A DNA stretch of 36,221 nucleotides from Gemmatimonadetes bacterium bin94 (GTDB lineage: Bacteria; Gemmatimonadota; Gemmatimonadetes; Longimicrobiales; Gaopeijiaceae): positions 1-36,221 of the forward strand of contig MPNE01000037.1 of the NCBI GenBank assembly GCA_002238865.1, written 5' to 3'. Positions 8,659 to 17,197 of the stretch are shown piece by piece. Each line of letters starts with the position of its first letter. Position 1 is the stretch's first letter. The notes under the pieces were generated by a model. The model was given only the letters and a program-made list of their open reading frames with translations, had not been told where the DNA came from and searched no databases. A program made the position numbers and the translations under genes.

Positions 8659-10733
8659 GTGATACGACTTCGCGGGTTGCTACGACCGAGGCTGCCGGGC
8701 CGGCAGCGAAGCCGCCGCTCTGGACCCCGTCGCGGGAACGTTTGCGCGCAAGCAACCTGGTTCACTTCGCGGCCTGGCTGGCAGGGTCCGGCCACGATCC
8801 CGAGGACGGGGCCGCGGCTCCTTCGGCGTCGGTGGCGGAGCCGTCGCGTCGTGCCGCGGAGCCGCCCCACGATCCCCAGCGCGGCTACGACGCCCTCTGG
8901 CGCTGGTCGATCGAGCAGCAGGAGGCCTTCTGGAGCGCACTGTGGGACTGGTGCGGCATCGTGGGCGACAAGGGTGGCCGCGTTCTTGTGCCAGGCGATG
9001 ACATGCCCGGCGCCCGCTACTTCCCGGACGCGCGGCTCAACTTCGCCGAGAACCTCCTGCGCCGCCGCACCGACGACCCCGCCATCATCGCCTGGGCCGA
9101 GGACGGCCGGCGCCGGGTGGTGAGCTGGCGGGAGCTGCACGACCTTACCTCCCGGCTCGCCCAGGCCATGCGCGACGCGGGCGTGCGACCCGGCGACCGC
9201 GTCGCCGCGCTGCTTCCCAACGTGCCCGAGGCCGTCGTGGTGCTGCTGGCGGCAACCTCGATCGGCGCGGTCCTCTCCACCGCCTCACCCGACTTCGGGG
9301 TACGCGGCGTGATCGACCGCTTCGGCCAGGTCGGCCCGCGCCTCCTCTTCGTCACGGACGGGTACAGCTACCGCGGCAAGCGCTTCGAGACGCTCGCCCG
9401 GGTTCCGGGCATCCTCGAGGGGCTTCCCACCGTCGAGCGCACGGTGGTGGTGCCGAACCTCGGGGAGGCCGCGACGGACGCCCGCGGACCGGACCGCACC
9501 GTCCCGTTCGACACCTTCATCCGCCCCTTTGCGGCCAGCGAGATCGAATTCACGAGGCTTCCCTTCGATCATCCCCTCTACATCCTCTTCTCCTCGGGCA
9601 CCACGGGCGTGCCCAAGTGCATCGTCCATCGCGCGGGCGGCGTGCTGCTGCAGCACATCAAGGAGCACCAGCTCCACTGCGACATCAGGGCCGGCGACCG
9701 GGTCTTCTACTTCACCACGCTGGGCTGGATGATGTGGAACTGGCTGGTCTCGGCGCTGGCGTCGGAGGCGACGATTCTGCTCTGGGACGGGTCGCCCGTG
9801 CACCCGGACAACGAGGCTCTCTTCGACTTTGCCGACGCCACCGGCATGACGCTGATGGGCACCTCGCCCGGCTTCCTGGAAGCGCTTCGCAAGTCGGGGT
9901 TCACCCCGCGGGAGAGCCACGATCTTTCGTCTCTGCGGACGCTGCTGTCCACCGGCTCGCCCCTCGCGGAAGCGGGCTTCGAGTACGTGTACGAGCACGT
10001 CAAGCGCGACGTGCACCTCGTGTCCATTTCGGGCGGCACCGATCTCTGCGCCTGCTTCGTGGGCGCCATTCCCGGCCGGTCCGTGCGTCCCGGCGAGATC
10101 CAGGGCCCCGTCCTGGGGATGGCCACCGATGTCTTCGCGCCCGACGGCACGCCGCTGGACGCGGGCAAGGGCGAACTGGTCTGCACCCGGCCGTTCCCGT
10201 CGCTCCCCCTCGGATTCCTGAACGACGATGACGGGTCGCGCTACCACGGCACCTACTTCGGGCGCTTCCCGGGGGTGTGGCACCACGGCGACTACGCGGA
10301 GAAGACGGATTCGGGCGGCTACATCATCCACGGCCGCTCGGACGCGACACTGAACGTGCACGGGGTACGGATCGGCACGGCCGAGGTGTATCGCCCGGTG
10401 GAGGCGATGGACGAGGTGGCCGAGGCACTCGCGATCGCGCAGCGCCACGGCGAGGGCACGCGCATGGTGCTCTTCGTGCGGCTGGTCCCCGGCGCCGTGC
10501 TGGACGCGGCGCTGCGGCGATGCATACGCGCCGCACTTCGGACGCAGGCGAGTCCCCGTCACGTGCCGGCCAGGATCGTCGAGGTCGAGGACATCCCGCG
10601 CACGCGCAGCGGCAAGATCGTGGAGCTGGCGGTGCGGGAGGTCGTGCATGGCGAGGCGGTCAAGAACGTGGAGGCGCTGGCCAATCCGGAAGCGCTGGAA
10701 CACTTTCGAGGCCGGGTGGAGTTGGAGGGGTAG
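8655..10733 (+). CDS. Acetoacetate-CoA ligase
   Basis: A 692-residue member of the ANL adenylating enzyme family. It activates acetoacetate with ATP and CoA to acetoacetyl-CoA in the cytosol. The N-terminal cap (LWTPSRERLRASNLVHFAAWL) and ARYFPDARLNFAENLLRR are typical of acetoacetyl-CoA synthetases and acetyl-CoA synthetases. The AMP-binding P-loop is SSGTTGVPKCIVH, the central motif is YFTTLGWMMWNWLVSALA, and the C-terminal catalytic lysine is Lys654 in RTRSGKIVE. The stretch HPDNEALFDFADATGMTLMG favours acetoacetate ligase over acetyl-CoA ligase. Length is slightly over the usual 650, partly from an Ala/Pro-rich insert near residues 55-75. The ATG start overlaps the stop of the preceding gene (ATGA). 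Its place after a secreted amidohydrolase suggests use of a small acid product for carbon, which is inference. Confidence 0.92.
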   Translation: MSDTTSRVATTEAAGPAAKPPLWTPSRERLRASNLVHFAAWLAGSGHDPEDGAAAPSASVAEPSRRAAEPPHDPQRGYDALWRWSIEQQEAFWSALWDWCGIVGDKGGRVLVPGDDMPGARYFPDARLNFAENLLRRRTDDPAIIAWAEDGRRRVVSWRELHDLTSRLAQAMRDAGVRPGDRVAALLPNVPEAVVVLLAATSIGAVLSTASPDFGVRGVIDRFGQVGPRLLFVTDGYSYRGKRFETLARVPGILEGLPTVERTVVVPNLGEAATDARGPDRTVPFDTFIRPFAASEIEFTRLPFDHPLYILFSSGTTGVPKCIVHRAGGVLLQHIKEHQLHCDIRAGDRVFYFTTLGWMMWNWLVSALASEATILLWDGSPVHPDNEALFDFADATGMTLMGTSPGFLEALRKSGFTPRESHDLSSLRTLLSTGSPLAEAGFEYVYEHVKRDVHLVSISGGTDLCACFVGAIPGRSVRPGEIQGPVLGMATDVFAPDGTPLDAGKGELVCTRPFPSLPLGFLNDDDGSRYHGTYFGRFPGVWHHGDYAEKTDSGGYIIHGRSDATLNVHGVRIGTAEVYRPVEAMDEVAEALAIAQRHGEGTRMVLFVRLVPGAVLDAALRRCIRAALRTQASPRHVPARIVEVEDIPRTRSGKIVELAVREVVHGEAVKNVEALANPEALEHFRGRVELEG

Positions 10734-10859
10734 GAGGGAGCAGGACCACCACCCCTTTCCCTCAACACCCCGATTGCGCCAATTGTCCCAGTAGCACGGC
10801 CTTTCCGGCACGGTCCTGGTACCGTGTCCGCGACACTTCTTTCCTTTCTGGAGGACTTC

Positions 10860-13838
10860 ATGAGAGCGATTCCTGCCTCGCCGGGCCTGGCAGTCCACGG
10901 ACTGCTCACTCTGCTCGTTGCGGGTGGAGCGACGGCCCAGCAGGCCAACCGTACCCAACCCGTCGAGGGCATCCGGGACAACGGCACCGGTTATCACGCG
11001 CTGGTCGGAGCCCGTGTGGTCACGGCTCCGGGACAGGTTCTGGACGATGCCACCATCGTCGTCCGCGACGGGCTCATCCAGAGCGTGGGGCGCGGCGACG
11101 ACGCCCCGGCGGGCGCCCGGGTGTGGGACCTGGCCGGGCTTACCGTGTATCCCGGCTTCATCGATGCCCACGCCGACCTGGGAATGGACGACGTACCCGA
11201 GGGTGGCGATGTGGGGCCGACACACTGGAACCCCCAGGTCCGTGCCTGGTTCAGTACGACTTCGAACTTCCAGGACGACGCCGACCGCCGCGCCGCCTTG
11301 CGCTCCCAGGGGTTCGGTACGGCGCTCGTGGTGCCCAAACAGGGGATCTTCCGGGGGACCGCGTCCGTCGTGAACCTCGGCGATGCCGGGGTCCGGGAGC
11401 GCGTGCTTCGCGCCGACCTGGCCCAGGCCATCGGGTTCCAGCGCTCGTTCGAGCTGGGCGGCTCGTACCCCAACTCGACCATGGGAACGATCGCTCTCCT
11501 CAAGCAGACGTTCATGGACGCCGGCTGGTACGTGCGGGCGTGGGATGCGTACGAGGCCGGCGGTCGCGCATTTCTCCCGCCGGAGACGAGCGAGGCGCTG
11601 GCGGCGCTGGAGGATGCGGCAGAGGGGCGTCAACCCGTCGTCTTCGAGACCGGCAGCGAAGAGGAGTACCTCCGCGCCCACAAGCTGGCCACGGAATTCG
11701 GCCTGACCCCGTGGTTCCGGGGCAACGGTCAGGAACACCGCATCATCGACGTGCTGCGGGGACGCACGGAACCTCTGATCGTGCCGCTGGATTTCCCGGA
11801 TGCGCCCGACGTCGATGATCCCGAGTCGGCCCTTAACGCCACGCTCGCCGATCTGCGCGACTGGTACCTCGCCCCGACGAGCCCCGCTCAGCTGGCGGAT
11901 GCGGGAGTTGCCTTCGCGATTACGGCGGACGGTCTCTCGTCGCTGAACGAGTTCCTGCCCAATCTGCGCATTGCCGTGGCTCGGGGCCTGTCGGCGGCCG
12001 ATGCCCTGGCAGCCCTCACCACCACCCCCGCTTCCTGGCTCGGGATCGATCGCACCCACGGGACGATCGCCGAGGGCATGGTCGCCAATCTCGTGGTGAG
12101 CGAGGGCGATCTCTTCACGGAGGAGGCCACGGTCCGCGACGTCTGGGTCGAGGGGCGGGTCTACGGTGTCACGCGCCCCGCCCAGGTCGATCCGCGGGGG
12201 ACGTGGCGCATCACCTCCGACGACGAGTGGGGCTTCGACGCCGTGCTCCGACTGGAGGGCACGCTGAACCGGCTCCGCGGGAGCATCGAGCTCGCCGCCG
12301 GCCCCGGTGATCCCGACGGCGTGCGGATCGATCTCGGGTCGGCCAGCGTCGTGGCCGAGACCGGGCGGATCGAGGTCCGTTTCGACGGCGAGCAGATGGA
12401 CTATCAGGGCACGGTCCTCGTCGCCGGTTCGGTGAGCGGCGACGAATTCTACGGCTGGACGTCGCTCCCCAACGGGGCGGACCCGTCCTTCCGCGGCACC
12501 CGGACGGAAGCCTTCGAGGGCGCGGCGCGGGGTACGGTCGCCATGGACGTTCCGGAACTCGACCTGCCCTTCATCCGGCCCATGATGGAGTACGGCCGGA
12601 CCTCGATGCCGGACCAGCCCGCGGCGGTGGTCGTGCGCAACGGCACCGTGTGGACCCAGGGTCCCGAGGGGCGCCTGGACGATGCGGACCTCCTGGTCGA
12701 GGCCGGCAGGGTGGTCGCGGTGGGCCCGGACCTCGAGGCTCCCCGAGGCGCCGTGGAGATCGATGCCGCTGGCAAGCACGTCACGCCGGGTCTCATCGAT
12801 CCCCACATCCACTCGGGGGTCAGCTCGGTGAACGAGAGCGGATTCGCCATCGTCCCCGAAGTCCGGATGGGGGACGTGGTCACCCACAACAACATCTGGA
12901 TGTACCGTCAGGTCGCGGGCGGGCTCACGACCGCCCACATCAAGCACGGTTCAGCCAACCCGATCGGGGGCGAGAACGTCTTCGTGAAGATGCGCTGGGG
13001 AGCCCTGCCCGAGGAGCTGAAGCTCGAGGACGCTCCCCGGACCGTGAAGTTTGCGCTGGGGGAGAACCCGAAGCGACGTCAGGGCCGGTATCCCGACACG
13101 CGCATGGGGACGCAGGAGATCATCCGCGACCACTTCATGGCCGCGCGCGACTACGAGCGCGAGTGGCAGCGGTGGGAGGAGAGTGGGGAGGGACTGCCCC
13201 CGCGGCGCGATCTGCGCATGGAGTCGATCCTCGACATCCTGAACCAGGAGCTCCTCATCTCGTCGCACGGCTACCGCGCGGACGAGTTTCTCGCGCTCGT
13301 GCGGCTGGCCGAGGAGTTCGGCTTCCGTGTACAGACGCTGCAGCACGGCGTCGAGGCGTACAAGATCGCCCCCGAGCTGGCGGCATCGGGCGTCGCGGCG
13401 GTGGTGTGGAGCGACTGGGGTGCCTTCAAGCTCGAGGCCTACGACGCCACGCTGTACAACGCCCGGATCCTCATCGAGGCCGGTGTGGTGACATCGCTGC
13501 ACTCGGACAACAGCGAGATCGCGAGCCGAATGAACTGGGAGGCCGGCAAGCTGCTGCGCACCGGGCTCACCGAGGAGCAGGCCCTCTCGACCGTGACCAA
13601 CGGCTCGGCGAAGGCCATGGCCATCGATGATCGCGTAGGCTCGCTGGAGCCCGGCAAGGACGGGGACTTCGTGGTCTGGAGCGGCAATCCGCTGTCGCAG
13701 TTTACCCGTGCGGAGCAGACCTGGGTCGACGGCCGGCGCTACTTCTCGCTGGACGAGGACGCGGCCATGCGGGAACGGATCGACCGCGAGCGCACACAGC
13801 TCATCCAGGCCATCCTATCGGCCGAAGGGAGCAACTGA
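10860..13838 (+). CDS. Secreted double-domain amidohydrolase (first domain degenerate)
   Basis: A 992-residue secreted protein (signal peptide ending near GGATAQQAN) containing two amidohydrolase domains in tandem. Domain 1 (about 45-440) keeps the fold ([41 protein letters not shown]), but its HxH is HAD (104-106) and the catalytic Asp region reads [10 protein letters not shown] linker of about 130 residues looks like a beta-rich module ([21 protein letters not shown]). Domain 2 (about 585-992) has an intact HIH (649-651) in [19 protein letters not shown], and Asp883 in LHSDNSE. Activity is therefore expected in domain 2 only. The start is set by a good Shine-Dalgarno, GGAGG at 10850-10854, five bases before ATG. 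It is followed after one base by another amidohydrolase. Substrate unknown. Confidence 0.9.
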   Translation: MRAIPASPGLAVHGLLTLLVAGGATAQQANRTQPVEGIRDNGTGYHALVGARVVTAPGQVLDDATIVVRDGLIQSVGRGDDAPAGARVWDLAGLTVYPGFIDAHADLGMDDVPEGGDVGPTHWNPQVRAWFSTTSNFQDDADRRAALRSQGFGTALVVPKQGIFRGTASVVNLGDAGVRERVLRADLAQAIGFQRSFELGGSYPNSTMGTIALLKQTFMDAGWYVRAWDAYEAGGRAFLPPETSEALAALEDAAEGRQPVVFETGSEEEYLRAHKLATEFGLTPWFRGNGQEHRIIDVLRGRTEPLIVPLDFPDAPDVDDPESALNATLADLRDWYLAPTSPAQLADAGVAFAITADGLSSLNEFLPNLRIAVARGLSAADALAALTTTPASWLGIDRTHGTIAEGMVANLVVSEGDLFTEEATVRDVWVEGRVYGVTRPAQVDPRGTWRITSDDEWGFDAVLRLEGTLNRLRGSIELAAGPGDPDGVRIDLGSASVVAETGRIEVRFDGEQMDYQGTVLVAGSVSGDEFYGWTSLPNGADPSFRGTRTEAFEGAARGTVAMDVPELDLPFIRPMMEYGRTSMPDQPAAVVVRNGTVWTQGPEGRLDDADLLVEAGRVVAVGPDLEAPRGAVEIDAAGKHVTPGLIDPHIHSGVSSVNESGFAIVPEVRMGDVVTHNNIWMYRQVAGGLTTAHIKHGSANPIGGENVFVKMRWGALPEELKLEDAPRTVKFALGENPKRRQGRYPDTRMGTQEIIRDHFMAARDYEREWQRWEESGEGLPPRRDLRMESILDILNQELLISSHGYRADEFLALVRLAEEFGFRVQTLQHGVEAYKIAPELAASGVAAVVWSDWGAFKLEAYDATLYNARILIEAGVVTSLHSDNSEIASRMNWEAGKLLRTGLTEEQALSTVTNGSAKAMAIDDRVGSLEPGKDGDFVVWSGNPLSQFTRAEQTWVDGRRYFSLDEDAAMRERIDRERTQLIQAILSAEGSN

Positions 13839-13839
13839 A

Positions 13840-15216
13840 ATGACAACGACGAAGCGAGGAATCATGACGGGAGTCCTGTCCCGAGCCGGCGGCGCGGCCG
13901 CCCTGATCCTGGCCACGACCGTGGCCGCCGCCCTTGTACCCTCGGTGGGGGGTGCGCAGGTACGGATGACGGTCCCTCCACAGTCCGAGCCGGTGGCGCT
14001 GCAAGGCGCCACGATCCACACGGTCACCGCGGGGGTGATCGAGAACGGCACCATCCTCTTCGAAAACGGGGTGATCACCGCGGTTGGGACCGATGTCCAG
14101 ATCCCGGCGGGGGCCCGTGTGGTTGACGTCTCGGGGAAGCACATCTATCCGGGCCTGATCGACGCGTACAGCACGGTGGGAATCAGTGAGATCGGTGCCG
14201 TGGGTGTGTCCAGCGACGTGAACGAGCTGGGTGATTTCAACCCCAACGTGCGCGCCGAGGTGGCGGTCAACGCCGAGAGCCGGCACATCGGCACGACGCG
14301 TTCCGCGGGGGTGCTCGTGACGCTCAGCACACCCGGGGGCGGTCTCATTTCGGGAATGTCGTCGGCGATGAATCTGGAGGGGTGGAGCTGGGAGGAGATG
14401 TCGATGGAATCCTCTGCCGCCCTGAACGTGAACTGGCCCAATCCCAACCCCGGCCGCTTCCGCGGGTTCGGGGGCTTCAGGCCCGGGCCGCAGCAGGAAC
14501 GGCCGAGCTATGAGGAACAGGTGGAGGAGCTCAAGGACTTCTTCGCCGAGGCCCGTGCCTACCGCGACGCCGCCGCGGCGGACGAAGTGGTGCGCAGCGA
14601 CTCCCGCTACGCCGCGATGATCCCGGCGCTGGACGGGGACATTCCCGTTGTGGTCGCCGCCGACGGCGCAGCCCAGATCAACGACGCCATCACGTGGGCC
14701 CGGGAGGAGGGCGTCCGGCTCGTCATTCGTGGAGGCCGCGACGCGATCCACGTGGCCGACAGGCTTGTGGCCGACGACGTTCCGGTGATCCTCACCTCGA
14801 CGATGGCTGCGCCCGGCCGCGCCTACGAAGGCTACGACGGCGCCTACACCATGCCCGCGCGGTTGCACGAGGCAGGGGTGCGTTTCGCCATCTCCGGGGG
14901 CTCCGGTGCGCTGTACACGAACCGTCTGCCCTGGGAGGCGGGCGTGGCCGTCGCCTTCGGGCTGCCCGAGGAGGAAGCGCTCAAGGCAGTGACCATCAAC
15001 GCTGCAGAGTTCATGGGGATCGCGGACCGGGTCGGTTCGCTGGAACCGGGCAAGCAGGCCACCCTGCTCATCACCACGGGAACCCCCCTGGACATGACCA
15101 GCCAGATCGAGCAGGCCTACATCGAGGGCCGCGAACTCGACATGATGGACATCCAGAAGTGGTTCTTCGAGAAGTACATGACCAAGGTCATGCAGAGGAT
15201 GCGGCTGGTGATGTAG
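13840..15216 (+). CDS. Secreted amidohydrolase-fold protein lacking the metal ligands
   Basis: A 458-residue secreted protein with an N-terminal hydrophobic signal (AAALILATTVAAALVPSVGGAQ). It has the amidohydrolase framework: VALQGATIHTVTAGVIENGTILFENG, YPGLIDAYSTVG, then [19 protein letters not shown] at the end. The metal-binding HxH is replaced by AYS (109-111) and the usual Asp motif reads FAISGGSGALYTN, so a classical metal-dependent hydrolase mechanism seems lost. It starts one base after the stop of the double-domain amidohydrolase, with GAAGGGAG (13824-13831) as ribosome-binding site, so the two are co-expressed and may form a complex in which this subunit is structural. That partnership is inference. 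A strong hairpin follows at 15230. Confidence 0.85.
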   Translation: MTTTKRGIMTGVLSRAGGAAALILATTVAAALVPSVGGAQVRMTVPPQSEPVALQGATIHTVTAGVIENGTILFENGVITAVGTDVQIPAGARVVDVSGKHIYPGLIDAYSTVGISEIGAVGVSSDVNELGDFNPNVRAEVAVNAESRHIGTTRSAGVLVTLSTPGGGLISGMSSAMNLEGWSWEEMSMESSAALNVNWPNPNPGRFRGFGGFRPGPQQERPSYEEQVEELKDFFAEARAYRDAAAADEVVRSDSRYAAMIPALDGDIPVVVAADGAAQINDAITWAREEGVRLVIRGGRDAIHVADRLVADDVPVILTSTMAAPGRAYEGYDGAYTMPARLHEAGVRFAISGGSGALYTNRLPWEAGVAVAFGLPEEEALKAVTINAAEFMGIADRVGSLEPGKQATLLITTGTPLDMTSQIEQAYIEGRELDMMDIQKWFFEKYMTKVMQRMRLVM

Positions 15217-15229
15217 GGGGATGGTCGGA

Positions 15230-15267
15230 GTTTGTCCGCCACATCAAGGCTGAAGTGGCGGACAAAC
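15230..15267. terminator. Strong hairpin between convergent operons, terminator-like
   Basis: GTTTGTCCGCCAC (15230-15242) and GTGGCGGACAAAC (15255-15267) form a perfect 13-base-pair stem. The 12-base spacer can pair further (TCA with TGA) around the loop AGGC. It lies 13 bases after the amidohydrolase stop on the + strand and about 30 bases after the peptide gene on the - strand, where a shared terminator would be expected. There is no T-run on either side, so it is not a classical intrinsic terminator. It could also be a 3-prime-end protecting structure. Confidence 0.6.
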
Positions 15268-15297
15268 GACGGCCGCGGACGGCAAGGAGCCCGGCTC

Positions 15298-15360
15298 CTA
15301 GATCTTGTTCCGCAGCCAGTCCAGTACGAGGCGCAGGAGGCGCTTCAGAATCTGGGCCAT
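15298..15360 (-). CDS. 20-residue amphipathic cationic peptide gene
   Basis: A tiny open frame encodes MAQILKRLLRLVLDWLRNKI and ends with TAG. A perfect AGGAGG (15370-15375) lies nine bases upstream of the ATG, a stronger site than most of its neighbours have. The peptide has Lys and Arg spaced as on one face of a helix, with Leu, Ile, Val and Trp on the other, and a net charge of about +4. This suggests a membrane-surface helix. It follows the flavoprotein gene by 102 bases on the same strand and is followed by the hairpin at 15230-15267. No homologue is recognised. It might be a membrane-active microprotein, a small regulator of the neighbouring membrane protein, or a leader peptide. Expression is unproven; a chance open frame is possible but less likely given the ribosome site. 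Confidence 0.5.
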   Translation of the reverse strand: MAQILKRLLRLVLDWLRNKI

Positions 15361-15369
15361 GAACTGTGT

Positions 15370-15375
15370 CCTCCT
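15370..15375 (-). promoter_or_regulatory. Consensus Shine-Dalgarno of the 20-residue peptide
   Basis: On the - strand this reads AGGAGG (extended GAGGAGGA), nine bases before the ATG at 15360. A full consensus site at correct spacing in a non-coding gap is the main evidence that the short frame is translated. Confidence 0.55.
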
Positions 15376-15462
15376 CGGGGGTTGCCCATTTGTACGGCGC
15401 GAGACCCGGCAAAGGTTCACCCGGGAGCCGCCGGGCGCCAGCCCGGGCGGCGGCGAAGAGGT

Positions 15463-16671
15463 CTACCGGCTTCTTCCGGCCTTCCCTTCCATGGCCTCGA
15501 AAAACGCCCGGTGATTCGCCAGGATCCGCCCGGTTTCCTCCGGGTCGGGCTCCAGCGTGTCGACGCCCCGCTCGAAGGTGCCTCCCAGCAGAATCCCGTC
15601 CGTCCGGGGGAACATGTACTGGCTGCCCCCCGTCGAGAATCGCCCGCCGCCGATGCTCAGATAGTCGACGGCGGCCTGAGGCCTCAGCACGACCAGCTGT
15701 CCCTTGATCGGGGTCAGCGCGTCGTCGCCGAAGAGCGCCTTCGCACCCAGTCCCGTACAGTTCACGATGATGGGCTCGGGTAGCGCCGCCAACTGACGGC
15801 GGTCGGCGACTTCGCCCACGACGACCCTCCCTCCGGCGATGCGGAAGTCTCGCATGAGAGCCCGGAGGTAGCGCGGTGGCTCGATGAACATGGTCGCGAC
15901 CCGGCGGGCGTGGCGGGTGGGGAACGGGTGCTCGTCGCCTTCGAGCTCCTGCCATTCGGGGTAGAGATCCCGGATCCGCGAGGCGTATCCCCGGCCGGAC
16001 TGGCGCCGCTCGCCGACGAAGTAGTTGTCGATCCAGCGGACCCCGTAGTCGGGGCCGACCAGGTTCTGGAAGTGGCGGTAGGCGAGGCGGGCGGCGCGCT
16101 CGAACTGATCCCCGAAGGGACCGTCCAGGTTGTCCGACACGGTCGACGGCGACCATTGGGCGCCGGCCATGTTCGAGGTGGTGTTCGACGGGAGGTCACG
16201 GGTACGGATGGTCACGGTGCGGCCGCGCCGCTGCAGCAGCCGGGCCGTCGCGAGTCCGACGGCACCTGCTCCGAGCACGGCCACATCGCCCTCGCTCCCG
16301 CTGTCGGTCACAAGCTCCGCCGCCATGTCGGCCGTGCCCCAGGAGAGGGTCACGCCGCCACCGCCATGGCCGTAGTTGTGGACGAGCAGCTTCGACCCGA
16401 AGCGCTCGGCCCGCACCACGAATCCGTCGGCGCGGTAGGGCCGCAGGCCGGCAACCTCGCGTATGACGCGGTCGCGTGACACCCTCACCGGCCTGACGGG
16501 CGCGCGTGGCGCAGCGGCGAGCCAGGGCTTCCCGCGCGGCGATGCACAGGCGGCCGCCCAACCGGCGACCAGGGCTCCGCCCGCGAGTCTCAGCCAGCGA
16601 CGCCGGTCCACCGCCGGCGAGAGGCGGCCGAGGACGTCCGTGGGCGGCCGGTGGTTGCCCGGAACCCTCAC
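15463..16671 (-). CDS. Tat-exported DAO-family FAD-dependent oxidoreductase, probable lipoprotein
   Basis: A 402-residue flavoprotein of the D-amino-acid oxidase (DAO) family. The dinucleotide-binding motif is VAVLGAGAVGLATARLL at about residue 130. The C-terminal DAO part includes IVNCTGLGAKALFGDDAL, TPIKGQLVVLRPQ and FPRTDGILLGGTFE. The N terminus has a twin-arginine-like signal (DRRRWLRLAGGALVAGWAAAC) whose Cys could be lipidated, so the enzyme probably folds with FAD in the cytosol and is exported. The GTG start at 16671 is chosen because it lies just after the osmC stop and leaves the Tat motif near the N terminus; a longer ATG start at 16746 would run into osmC. Family members oxidise the amine carbon of D-amino acids or related amines and release hydrogen peroxide. 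Substrate unknown; partners in the operon are an OsmC protein and a small peptide. Confidence 0.82.
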   Translation of the reverse strand: MRVPGNHRPPTDVLGRLSPAVDRRRWLRLAGGALVAGWAAACASPRGKPWLAAAPRAPVRPVRVSRDRVIREVAGLRPYRADGFVVRAERFGSKLLVHNYGHGGGGVTLSWGTADMAAELVTDSGSEGDVAVLGAGAVGLATARLLQRRGRTVTIRTRDLPSNTTSNMAGAQWSPSTVSDNLDGPFGDQFERAARLAYRHFQNLVGPDYGVRWIDNYFVGERRQSGRGYASRIRDLYPEWQELEGDEHPFPTRHARRVATMFIEPPRYLRALMRDFRIAGGRVVVGEVADRRQLAALPEPIIVNCTGLGAKALFGDDALTPIKGQLVVLRPQAAVDYLSIGGGRFSTGGSQYMFPRTDGILLGGTFERGVDTLEPDPEETGRILANHRAFFEAMEGKAGRSR

Positions 16672-16682
16672 CGCGCCAGCCG

Positions 16683-17141
16683 CTAGACGATCACCAGCTC
16701 CGTCGTGATGTCGATGCATTTGTGCAGCGTCCGGTAGACCGGACAACGCATGGGGTGGAGAGACAGCGCCCGTTGAAGGGTCGCCTCGTCCGCGCCCGCG
16801 GCCTTCAGCAGGTACTTCACATGAATGGTGCGTATGACGAGGACGCCGTCATCCTTTCCGACCCCGCCGCTGACCTCCGCGGTGAGGTTGCCGTCCGACG
16901 CTCCGATCCCGCGTGCCTCCAGCACGCCTCCGAAGGTGCCGACCAGTCAGCCGCCGGTAGCGGCGATCACATAGTCGAGGGTCGTGGTGGTCTCGTTTTG
17001 GGGGTGGACTCCATAGTGCTCGGCGATCGCGCCGTGAACGCCGAACTCCACCGGACCATCGTGAGCCGGCAGGTACGCCAGCCGATGCGGGCCGCGGGTG
17101 CGTTCGATCCGGACGTTGCCTTCGTAAACGATGTTGCTCAT
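16683..17141 (-). CDS. OsmC-family protein with in-frame TGA at the catalytic Cys (probable selenoprotein)
   Basis: Read from ATG at 17141 to TAG at 16683, this gives a 152-residue OsmC/Ohr-family protein if the TGA at 16947-16949 (codon 65) is decoded. Upstream of it lies TTTTLDYVIAATGG and directly after LVGTFGGVLEARGI, the same frame and the same family. In OsmC proteins this position, at the start of the central helix after AAxxx, carries the peroxidatic Cys. The second family cysteine is present as Cys133 in HPMRCPVYRTL. TGA at the exact place of the redox Cys points to selenocysteine. Sec-containing OsmC-like proteins are known from selenoprotein surveys. Family members reduce organic hydroperoxides. 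A candidate SECIS hairpin lies at 16920-16941. The gene follows the membrane protein at 17198 and precedes the flavoprotein, which may produce peroxide. Alternatives are a nonsense mutation or a sequencing error. Confidence 0.82.
16920..16941 (-). promoter_or_regulatory. Candidate bacterial SECIS hairpin downstream of the osmC TGA
   Basis: Starting six bases after the TGA, the mRNA can fold as CGGCAC paired with GUGCUG (one G-U pair). One bulged C follows, then CUU pairs with AGG (one more G-U pair) around a CGG loop with G residues at the tip. Bacterial SECIS elements are stem-loops directly downstream of UGA with a G near the start of the apical loop, usually about 16-37 bases away. Here the loop begins 15 bases after TGA, at the short end. 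Hand folding only; the same bases also encode conserved residues. Confidence 0.4.
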
Positions 17142-17197
17142 CGGTTGGGGACTCCGTTTTGCAGGGGTGATTCGCAGGGTGAGGGGTGACAGGTTCG

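Noticed and set aside
9285-12947. 1220-codon open frame on the - strand opposite acetoacetate-CoA ligase and the amidohydrolase
   Set aside because: It spans two well-supported genes and the gap between them, with low-complexity composition; a shadow frame.
15463-16746. ATG start at 16746 for the flavoprotein
   Set aside because: It would overlap the osmC coding end by more than 60 bases and place the twin-arginine motif too far from the N terminus; GTG 16671 fits better.
16683-16925. A separate 80-residue protein starting at the internal GTG 16925
   Set aside because: It lacks the N-terminal half and the catalytic position of the OsmC fold, and the frame upstream of the TGA is clearly the missing half of the same protein.
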